From CAYMAZ01 sp964428185 (GTDB taxonomy: Bacteria; Bacteroidota; Bacteroidia; Bacteroidales; DTU049): a stretch of DNA of 7,336 bases. Below, in pieces: positions 1 to 6,308 of the stretch. Below the pieces are notes generated by a model. It was not told where the DNA came from. It did not search any database and saw nothing but the letters and a program-made list of their open reading frames with translations. The position numbers were made by a program, and so were the translations under genes. Numbering within the stretch: position 1 is the first letter of the stretch; each line of letters begins with the position of its first letter. The stretch spans positions 1-7,336 of the forward strand of contig CAYRXH010000110.1 of assembly GCA_964428185.1 (NCBI GenBank), read 5' to 3'.

Positions 1-8
1 TTTATAAA

Positions 9-16
9 TAAGTTTG
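9..16 (+). promoter_or_regulatory. Candidate Bacteroidota -7 promoter element
   Basis: TAAGTTTG matches the Bacteroidota primary-sigma -7 consensus TAnnTTTG at every fixed position. The matching -33 TTG would lie outside the window, so only half the promoter can be judged. If it is used, transcription would begin near position 20-25 and give the operon a leader of about 120 nt that includes the dyads at 30-70. In such AT-rich DNA a chance match is quite possible. Confidence 0.35.
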
Positions 17-29
17 TCAAAACAAAAAG

Positions 30-70
30 TTGCATTTATAACTTGAATTCAGCTTTTTCGAAAAATGCAA
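30..70. repeat. Upstream dyads: inverted repeat and palindrome
   Basis: TTGCATTT at 30-37 is the exact reverse complement of AAATGCAA at 63-70. Inside lie a 12-bp perfect palindrome, TTTTTCGAAAAA (54-65), and an 8-bp palindrome, TGAATTCA (44-51). They sit between the two candidate promoters. They could be an operator or an RNA hairpin in a leader transcript, but short A/T-rich palindromes often occur by chance. Confidence 0.3.
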
Positions 71-86
71 TTAATTTTTAAAAAAA

Positions 87-117
87 TTGTCTATTAAATA
101 TATCATTCTTATTCTTG
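87..117 (+). promoter_or_regulatory. Candidate second promoter close to the first gene
   Basis: A TTG at 87-89 is followed after 20 bases by TATTCTTG at 110-117. That resembles the Bacteroidota arrangement TTG-N(about 19-20)-TAnnTTTG, with one mismatch in the -7 element. It would place the transcript start about 15-20 nt upstream of the first ATG at 143. It competes with the better-matching element at 9-16; the sequence alone does not say which is used. Confidence 0.3.
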
Positions 118-142
118 GTTATAAAATGAATTAGAACTCCAC

Positions 143-391
143 ATGAAAATTAAAAAAACAATAGCAGTTAGCGATTCTGGTTTCATCTTTGACTCTAGAA
201 CGGGCGATTCATATACACTCAATTCAACTGGACAGGAAATATTCAAACTTTTACAATCCGGATTTTCTGAAAAAGAAATTATAGATAGAATGACCACCAA
301 ATATGATGTTGACCCAAATGTGTTTGAACAATATTTTGTTGACTTCATTCGGATGCTTAAACACTATCAAATATCTGATTTAGATGAGTAG
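143..391 (+). CDS. PqqD-family small protein (RRE-like peptide chaperone or carrier)
   Basis: This 82-aa protein matches the PqqD family over its whole length. The family hallmark runs from about residue 13 to 37: FDSRTGDSYTLNSTG, then the helix start QEIFKLL. It is followed by a second helix with GFSEKEIIDRM (40-50), a KYDVD turn, and a third helix (about 60-74). PqqD proteins are winged-helix domains that bind a precursor peptide and present it to a modifying enzyme; related domains are the RiPP recognition elements. The protein has no signal peptide and should be cytoplasmic. It ends in an acidic tail, SDLDE. Its last 8 nt overlap the ATP-grasp gene, suggesting translational coupling and a shared function. 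No SD precedes the ATG, and an out-of-frame ATG at 126 stops after two codons. The fold assignment is firm. Whether it binds a peptide, or itself carries a substrate, is unknown. Confidence 0.88.
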   Translation: MKIKKTIAVSDSGFIFDSRTGDSYTLNSTGQEIFKLLQSGFSEKEIIDRMTTKYDVDPNVFEQYFVDFIRMLKHYQISDLDE

Positions 392-1430
392 AAAAGAATT
401 AACAATAATTGTTTCAGGATTAAACAACATTGATAGTCCAGGTCCTGGCATTCCTGTAATTCGGGGATTAAGAGAATCGGATAAATTTTCTGTCCGCATT
501 ATTGGAATTGCTTACGAAAATATGGAACCCGGAGCATATATGCACCAACTCGTTGATAAAACATATAAAGTACCCTATCCTTCAGAAGGTGTAGAAGCAG
601 TTATGGATCGCATTTCCCATATTCAGAGCATCGAACATGCTGATGTGTTAATCCCAAATTTTGATGCAGAGCTATACACTTTTATGAAAGCCGAAAAAAA
701 ACTCTTATCAATGGGGATTAAAACATTTCTTCCTACTCTTAAACAGTTTGAAGAAAGACATAAAGCTAATCTTCCTGATTTTGGCAAAAAATATGACATT
801 CTGGTTCCTAAAAGTATTGCCTATACCAACGTCAATGACATGTTAATTGATTTGAAAAAATCAAAATTTCCAGTCGTCATAAAAGGGAAATTTTATGATG
901 CACTAATTGCACACAACATCACTCAAGCTGAGATATATTTTCACAAAATTTCTGCAAAATGGGGGTTCCCTGTCATTGTTCAAGAATACATCACTGGAAC
1001 TGAAGTAAATGTTGTTGCTCTTGGAGATGGAAAAGGAAATACCATCGGAGCTGTTCCAATGCGAAAGCAATTTATTACTGATAAAGGAAAAGCATGGAGT
1101 GGTATCACTTTAGATGATCCATCTTTGCTTGATTTAACAAAAAAAGTTATTTCACAAACACAATGGAGAGGTGGAATGGAACTTGAAATAATCAGAACAA
1201 CAAAACAAGAATTGTATTTGATTGAAATCAATCCACGACTTCCTGCATGGGTTTACCTTGCGGTTGGATCTGGACAAAATATGCCCGAATCACTTGTTAT
1301 GCTTGCTTTGGGCGAAAAAGTTGAACCATTTCAAATGTATTCCATTGGAAAACTTTTCATCCGTTACTCATGGGACATGATTTGTGATTTAGAAGAATTT
1401 GAACACATTGCCACAAGAGGAGAACTGTAA
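384..1430 (+). CDS. ATP-grasp ligase, carbamoyl-phosphate-synthase-large-chain-like
   Basis: This 348-aa protein is a probable cytoplasmic carboxylate-amine (or carboxylate-thiol) ligase that works through an acyl-phosphate. The N-terminal pre-grasp domain begins with a Rossmann-type strand and the loop SGLNNIDSPGPGIPVIRGLR (11-30), typical of CarB-like ATP-grasp proteins. The grasp domain shows the ATP-binding lysine strand FPVVIKGK (162-169, K167), the adenine-hinge segment IVQEYITGTEVNV (198-210), and the metal-binding strands GGMELE (263-268) and LIEINPR (279-285). E268, E281 and N283 are the likely Mg ligands, so the enzyme appears active. It has only one ATP-grasp unit of the two in real CarB, and lacks the other synthase domains, so it is not a carbamoyl phosphate synthase. 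The start overlaps the PqqD-like gene by 8 nt, and the PLP enzyme follows after 20 nt. The substrate is unknown: candidates are a peptide, the PqqD-like partner, or a free amino acid. Confidence 0.88.
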   Translation: MSRKELTIIVSGLNNIDSPGPGIPVIRGLRESDKFSVRIIGIAYENMEPGAYMHQLVDKTYKVPYPSEGVEAVMDRISHIQSIEHADVLIPNFDAELYTFMKAEKKLLSMGIKTFLPTLKQFEERHKANLPDFGKKYDILVPKSIAYTNVNDMLIDLKKSKFPVVIKGKFYDALIAHNITQAEIYFHKISAKWGFPVIVQEYITGTEVNVVALGDGKGNTIGAVPMRKQFITDKGKAWSGITLDDPSLLDLTKKVISQTQWRGGMELEIIRTTKQELYLIEINPRLPAWVYLAVGSGQNMPESLVMLALGEKVEPFQMYSIGKLFIRYSWDMICDLEEFEHIATRGEL

Positions 1431-1450
1431 AAAATTAAAACATCAATTCA

Positions 1451-2812
1451 ATGAACAAAATCCCTTTTGAACGCCCTTTAATTCAAAAACTCAATGCCGG
1501 GCTTCCTAGTAAATTTGGTATTCAGCATCTTCCTGAACCAATTTCCCATATTGAAAATAATGCAGTTAACGATCTAGTAAGTCAATTCGGCTCTCCCCTT
1601 TTTATTTACTCAGAAAATTGTATTAGAAAAACATACCAAGATGCATATAGAGCCTTTTCAACAAGATATCCGAAAGTGCAATTTGCTTGGTCATATAAAA
1701 CAAATTATCTGAATGCAATTTGTAAAATTTTTCATCAGGAAGGTTCGTGGGCCGAAGTTGTTTCAGGATTTGAATATGACAATGCTCTTGCTAACGGTGT
1801 TCCTGGCAATAAAATTATTTTCAATGGTCCATCCAAAACTGCTGCTCAATTGTTAACAGCCATTGAAAACGAATCACTAATCCATATTGATCATTTTGAT
1901 GAGCTCTATGATATCATCGCCATCAGTGAAAAGAATAAAATAACTGCAAAGGTGGCGATCAGAGTAAATATGGATACAGGAATTTTCCCACAATGGGATC
2001 GATTTGGATTCAATTACGAAAATGGCGAAGCTTGGGATGCACTTAACAGAATATTAATGCACAAATCTCTTGATTTGGTTGGACTCCATACACATATTGG
2101 CACGTATATCATGAGTGCCGAACCATATAAAGTTGCTTCATCCAAGTTGGCTGCACTTATGGTTGCAATTGAAAAGAAATTCAAACATACAATCAAATAT
2201 ATTGATTTGGGTGGTGGATTTGCTTCAAAAAATACACTAAAAGGAGCTTATTATTCAGGGGCTGACACTACTCCAAGTTTTGACGAGTACGCAGAAGCAA
2301 TTACAAGCGGGATCATGACTTCTGAGATCAAACCGGATCACTTCCCCATGATAATTCTTGAAACAGGCAGAGCTCTTATCGATGATGCCGGATATTTAGC
2401 GGGAACAGTAATTGCAAACAAAAGGTTGGCTGATGGCCGAAGATCAACAATTCTTGATACTGGTGTAAATATTCTGTTTACTTCTTTTTGGTACGAGCAT
2501 GATATCAGACCTACAGAAAAACCATCAACTGATCAGATGGAAGAAACTGCATTATATGGTCCTCTGTGTATGAATATCGATGTTATCAGAGCAGGTATGT
2601 TGTTCCCTCTTCTTAAAAAAGGTGATCGCTACATCATACGGCGAGTTGGAGCATACAATAATACACAATGGATGCAGTTTATTACCTTGAGACCAAATGT
2701 CATATTAATTGACAAATCAGGAACTGTTCATCTTATTCGTAATAGTGAAAAAAATGAGGATATTTCTAGTAATGAATGTGTTCCAGAACATTTGAAGAAG
2801 TTCCACTTATAG
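1451..2812 (+). CDS. Fold-type III PLP decarboxylase, diaminopimelate-decarboxylase-like
   Basis: This 453-aa protein has the alanine-racemase-type barrel plus the C-terminal beta domain of the DAP/ornithine/arginine decarboxylase superfamily. The PLP lysine is K83 in FAWSYKTN. Other family motifs are EVVSGFEYDNA (102-112), KIIFNGPSKT (121-130), GLHTHIGTYI (211-220, H213 and H215), the phosphate-binding IDLGGGF (251-257), LETGR (303-307, EPGR in most relatives), and YGPLC with C373 near the active site. GAY (400-402) supplies the PLP-contacting tyrosine. The usual LysA CESGD motif reads CMNID (373-377), with the Glu missing, which argues against ordinary meso-DAP as substrate. An extension of about 35 residues precedes the first barrel strand. 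It probably decarboxylates an amino acid or an amino-acid adduct supplied by the ATP-grasp step, but the reaction is not proven. It follows the ligase gene by 20 nt and has no SD. Confidence 0.87.
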   Translation: MNKIPFERPLIQKLNAGLPSKFGIQHLPEPISHIENNAVNDLVSQFGSPLFIYSENCIRKTYQDAYRAFSTRYPKVQFAWSYKTNYLNAICKIFHQEGSWAEVVSGFEYDNALANGVPGNKIIFNGPSKTAAQLLTAIENESLIHIDHFDELYDIIAISEKNKITAKVAIRVNMDTGIFPQWDRFGFNYENGEAWDALNRILMHKSLDLVGLHTHIGTYIMSAEPYKVASSKLAALMVAIEKKFKHTIKYIDLGGGFASKNTLKGAYYSGADTTPSFDEYAEAITSGIMTSEIKPDHFPMIILETGRALIDDAGYLAGTVIANKRLADGRRSTILDTGVNILFTSFWYEHDIRPTEKPSTDQMEETALYGPLCMNIDVIRAGMLFPLLKKGDRYIIRRVGAYNNTQWMQFITLRPNVILIDKSGTVHLIRNSEKNEDISSNECVPEHLKKFHL

Positions 2813-2817
2813 CATGT

Positions 2818-5001
2818 ATGAGAAAATATAATTGGTTTTTTTACAGCATTCAGAATAGCTATTCTCAAATCTTTTTTTCAAACAATGTTTTGTTTGCAGT
2901 AATTATTTTCCTTGTAACTTTTTATGATCTGAATACAGGCCTTTTTGGACTAGTTTCTGTTTTAACAACCACAATTATCGCATCTCTTATCGGTTTCAAT
3001 AGAGAAAAAATTAAACAAGGATATTATGGTTTCAATGCCCTATTAGTAGGACTAGGATTAGGAGTTAATTTTGAATCAGGTTATGAATTGCTCATTATCG
3101 TTTTGCTTGCTGCAATGTTATCTCTATTCATCTCAGTTTCAATGGAAGGTGTTATTGGAAAATATGCTCTTCCTTATCTGAGTCTTCCGTTTGTTTTTGC
3201 CATTTGGGTAGTCACTTTAGCAACAAGAGAACTCACTTTCCTTCAATTGAATGAGCGTGGGATATATATCATTAATGACTTATATCATATTGGTGGGCAG
3301 CAACTTGTCGATTTTTATACCTGGTGGAATGCAATTCCGTTTCCGGTTTCTACAAAAATTTATTTTTCATCCTTAAGCTCAATTTTCTTTCAATATAGTA
3401 CGTTTACTGGAATTCTAATAGCGATTGGGTTGCTTATTTATTCAAGAATTGCATTTACACTTTCTCTGCTTGGATTTTATACAGCATTTTTATTTTATTC
3501 TGTCGCTGGTGTTGAATTTTCAGAAGCTGCATATAGTTTTATAGGCTTTAATTATATTCTTACAGCTATTGCCATTGGTGGAATCTATACAATTCCAAGC
3601 ATCAGATCTTATCTTTGGGTGATTTTCCTTATTCCAATTACTACATTATTGACTCTCAGTATTTCCTCATTCCTTAATATTCTTTTCTTACCAGTCTATT
3701 CTTTACCTTTTAATGCCATCACACTTCTATTTATTTACGTATTAAAATTTAGAGACTACAACAGCTATAAGCTCAATACTGTTACAATTCAGCAGCATTT
3801 ACCTGAAAAAAATCTGTATGCTCATTTAAATTTCATTGCTCGATTTGGTCATAACAGTCCAATAACAATCGGGCTGCCTTTTTATGGAGAATGGGTGGTT
3901 ACACAAGCTTCGGATGGAAAATATACCCACAAAGGAGATTGGAAAGATGCATGGGATTTTGAAGTTAAAGATAATTCAGGAAAAACATATAAGGAAAAAG
4001 GTGATTTTCCTGAAAATTACTTCTGCTTTGACAAAAATGTAATTGCTCCTGCAGATGGAATAGTTATTGAAATATTCGATGACGTGGAAGACAACATCAT
4101 TGGAGAAAAGAATTTAAAGCAAAACTGGGGAAATACTGTCATTCTTAAACATTCAGAATTTTTATTTTCACAACTCAGTCATCTGAAAGCTGGTTCAATC
4201 TGTGTTGAAGCAGGTCAAAAAGTAACCAAAGGAAGTGTTTTAGGTAAATGTGGAAATTCTGGCAATTCTCCTTTTCCGCATTTGCATTTTCAACTTCAGA
4301 AAACCCCATTCCTTGGTTCTAAGACTATCCAGTATCCCATTAGTAATTTTTTACAAAAAATTGATGACCAAATTGTATTGAAAACAGTGGGTTTTCCCAA
4401 AGAAAAAGAAGTCATTTTTGGAATCGTTTCAGATCCTATGCTGAAAAATGCATTCCAGATGGTTGCCGGCGAAACTTTTGAATTTGTTCGAAATGAAAAT
4501 ACTGAAACAATTCTAAAATGGGAAGTTAAAACAGATTATTATTTGAATACATATATTGAATGTGCAAGAACGGGTTCAAAAGCCTGGTTTTTATACAATG
4601 ACAGTATGTTTCATTTCACACATTTTGAAGGTCGACCTTCTTCTGAATTATATCATTTTTACTTGGCTGCTTATAGTGTCTGCCTTGGGAAACAAAAGAA
4701 ACTAGTTATTAAGGATTCATTCCCTCTGAATAAGGTTTTTGGCTTTCGTAAAATGTTTTTTCAAGATTTTTTTGCACCATTTTTTAGATGGAAAAAAGTC
4801 GAATATAAGCTTAGCTATCCTCATGAAAGTGATCCCTTTTCTTCAGACAATATTACCCTTCAGTCTGAAATAATTGCAAGTTCAATGTATTCTAAAAAAA
4901 GAATTGGATTATACAATATTGAAGTCAGTTCACAAGGATTGCATTTTTTTGAAATCAACTCATCGGATAAATCAATCAGATTAGAATGTATAAAGCACTA
5001 A
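2818..5001 (+). CDS. Urea transporter (UT) domain fused to M23 metallopeptidase
   Basis: From the ATG at 2818 this is a 727-aa fusion. Residues 1 to about 315 form an inner-membrane urea-transporter domain with both internal repeats. The first half has SYSQIFFSNN (14-23), GFNALLVGLGLG (71-82) and LPYLSLPF (118-125). The second half has GFNYILTAIAIGG (243-255) and LPVYSLPF (291-298). Residues about 346-506 form an M23/LytM peptidase: H371, D380 and H490 fit the zinc ligands, and H455 and H488 the catalytic histidines (HLH at 488-490). It therefore looks catalytically competent against peptidoglycan cross-links and should face the periplasm. About 200 further residues form a domain I do not recognise. 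An in-frame ATG at 2776 would add 14 residues and overlap the decarboxylase gene by 37 nt. I prefer 2818 because it lies 5 nt after that gene's stop and puts the UT start at the usual distance from the N-terminus. The next gene overlaps by 16 nt. What passes through the channel, urea or something related, is unknown. Confidence 0.88.
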   Translation: MRKYNWFFYSIQNSYSQIFFSNNVLFAVIIFLVTFYDLNTGLFGLVSVLTTTIIASLIGFNREKIKQGYYGFNALLVGLGLGVNFESGYELLIIVLLAAMLSLFISVSMEGVIGKYALPYLSLPFVFAIWVVTLATRELTFLQLNERGIYIINDLYHIGGQQLVDFYTWWNAIPFPVSTKIYFSSLSSIFFQYSTFTGILIAIGLLIYSRIAFTLSLLGFYTAFLFYSVAGVEFSEAAYSFIGFNYILTAIAIGGIYTIPSIRSYLWVIFLIPITTLLTLSISSFLNILFLPVYSLPFNAITLLFIYVLKFRDYNSYKLNTVTIQQHLPEKNLYAHLNFIARFGHNSPITIGLPFYGEWVVTQASDGKYTHKGDWKDAWDFEVKDNSGKTYKEKGDFPENYFCFDKNVIAPADGIVIEIFDDVEDNIIGEKNLKQNWGNTVILKHSEFLFSQLSHLKAGSICVEAGQKVTKGSVLGKCGNSGNSPFPHLHFQLQKTPFLGSKTIQYPISNFLQKIDDQIVLKTVGFPKEKEVIFGIVSDPMLKNAFQMVAGETFEFVRNENTETILKWEVKTDYYLNTYIECARTGSKAWFLYNDSMFHFTHFEGRPSSELYHFYLAAYSVCLGKQKKLVIKDSFPLNKVFGFRKMFFQDFFAPFFRWKKVEYKLSYPHESDPFSSDNITLQSEIIASSMYSKKRIGLYNIEVSSQGLHFFEINSSDKSIRLECIKH

Positions 5002-6308
5002 TTATTTCTATCATATTGTTTTCTCTGAAATTACAGGGTCAAAACCCTTATAATGTCATTGCCATTGACCAAAAAACCTATGCCTTGTATCTTAATGAAG
5101 ATTGGGAACAACTGTTAGCTGAAGGGAAAAAAGCACTTGATAATGGATTTGACTTTTTTTATCTGCGTGTTAGAATGGGAATTGCTGCATTTGAAATGAA
5201 CAATTATCATCTTGCAATTCAACACTTTGAAAAAGCACGAAAATTCAACTTAGAAAGTGAATTGGTCAATGAGTACCTGTATTATGCATATCTGTATTCG
5301 GGTCAGTATTTGAATGCGAAGAAAATGAGCAGGAAATTTAATGAATTTCTGAAATCAAAAACAGGCAATGATACGATTCCTTTTATAACTGAAGCTAACT
5401 TTTTTTTCAATTATCATTTGAGTGATGATACCACAACATCTGAAAATTTTCTGTTTATTCCTGTTGAAAATGGAGATCAATTTACAACAAAAAATCATCG
5501 TTTGATTCTTCTGAAACTCCAGCATGATGTTTTTCCAGGGATTATAATTCAACAAGGTTTTACAAATATTTCGCATCAATCATTTGCCTACGAGAAAAAA
5601 GACACAACAGCACGTTTTAATGACAAGTATGTTTCTCAAATAAATCAATATTTTTTGACAATGTCAGCTGCAATTCAATACCATTGGCAAGTTCGATTTG
5701 GATTTCACTACATCCATTTTAAATCACCACTTGATACTGAATCAACTGGAATGAACCCAGACAGAATGCGTCCTTCATCTGTTATAAATCATCAGTTTTC
5801 AACATTTTTTACTCTTCAACGATCATTCCCGTATGTTCATACAAATCTATCATTCTATTATTCAACACTTAACAATTTCAGACAGATTCAAACTGATATT
5901 TTGATTAGCACCTATCCTTTTGGAAATCTCAATCTTTACTCAAACACAAATCTGACAACAATTTTTGAATATAATTCCATGTCACAGTCAAATCGAGTTT
6001 CTCTTTATCAGGATTTAGGAGTAAAATTATTTAAAAATACTTGGCTCGAAGGATTTGTAAACCTTGGTGAAGTGAAAAATCAAATGGCAGCAATGGGTGA
6101 AATTGTTTATAATAGCGATAATTCATTTGATTTTCAGGTCGGTTCACGAATATTTGTGTTGTTGGGGCAACACATGAAAATCTTTTCTGAATTCAAATAT
6201 GTTAGTGCTCATAGCGTATTTAATCCAAAAACTGAGCAACCAAATATTCTCAATCCAATTTATTATAATATTCATTCTTTAACAGGAGGTATACAATGGA
6301 AATTTTAA
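4986..6308 (+). CDS. Secreted TPR-headed probable outer-membrane beta-barrel protein
   Basis: I do not recognise a named family for this 440-aa protein. It starts with a short signal peptide (about 1-19, hydrophobic core LIISIILFSL, ending LQGQ). Residues about 30-125 are helical and TPR-like, for example MGIAAFEMNNYHLAIQHFEKA (split as 64-73 and 74-84). From about 165 to the end the sequence alternates polar and hydrophobic or aromatic residues in strand-sized blocks, with Tyr/Phe-rich edges. It closes with GGIQWKF, and a terminal Phe is the usual outer-membrane barrel assembly signal. I infer a barrel of perhaps 12-16 strands with a periplasmic TPR head, broadly like YaiO-type proteins, though I cannot confirm membership. 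It overlaps the UT-M23 gene by 16 nt and the next TPR gene by 13 nt. It may be the outer-membrane component of the system. Confidence 0.75.
   Translation: MYKALIISIILFSLKLQGQNPYNVIAIDQKTYALYLNEDWEQLLAEGKKALDNGFDFFYLRVRMGIAAFEMNNYHLAIQHFEKARKFNLESELVNEYLYYAYLYSGQYLNAKKMSRKFNEFLKSKTGNDTIPFITEANFFFNYHLSDDTTTSENFLFIPVENGDQFTTKNHRLILLKLQHDVFPGIIIQQGFTNISHQSFAYEKKDTTARFNDKYVSQINQYFLTMSAAIQYHWQVRFGFHYIHFKSPLDTESTGMNPDRMRPSSVINHQFSTFFTLQRSFPYVHTNLSFYYSTLNNFRQIQTDILISTYPFGNLNLYSNTNLTTIFEYNSMSQSNRVSLYQDLGVKLFKNTWLEGFVNLGEVKNQMAAMGEIVYNSDNSFDFQVGSRIFVLLGQHMKIFSEFKYVSAHSVFNPKTEQPNILNPIYYNIHSLTGGIQWKF
6284..6290 (+). promoter_or_regulatory. Consensus Shine-Dalgarno for the last TPR gene
   Basis: AGGAGGT lies 5 nt before the ATG at 6296, inside the end of the barrel gene, where it encodes part of the TGG of TGGIQWKF. 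It is the only clear SD in the operon; the other five starts have none, as is usual in Bacteroidota. It supports the 6296 start. It may instead be a by-product of Gly-Gly codons near the barrel's C-terminus. Confidence 0.5.

Noticed and set aside
109..348. Minus-strand ORF of 79 aa opposite the PqqD-like gene
   Set aside because: It lies antisense to a clear PqqD-family gene and has no recognisable family features.
980..1231. Minus-strand ORF of 83 aa inside the ATP-grasp gene
   Set aside because: It is antisense to the conserved ATP-grasp core and shows no coding character of its own.
384..1430. Carbamoyl-phosphate synthase large subunit (carB)
   Set aside because: At 348 aa it has only one ATP-grasp unit and none of the other synthase domains.
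1451..2812. Ordinary lysine-biosynthesis lysA
   Set aside because: The CESGD motif is changed to CMNID, and the operon context is not lysine biosynthesis.
2776..2817. Upstream ATG at 2776 as the start of the UT-M23 gene
   Set aside because: It adds 14 residues with no UT character and overlaps the decarboxylase by 37 nt; the ATG at 2818 fits the family start and lies just after the upstream stop.
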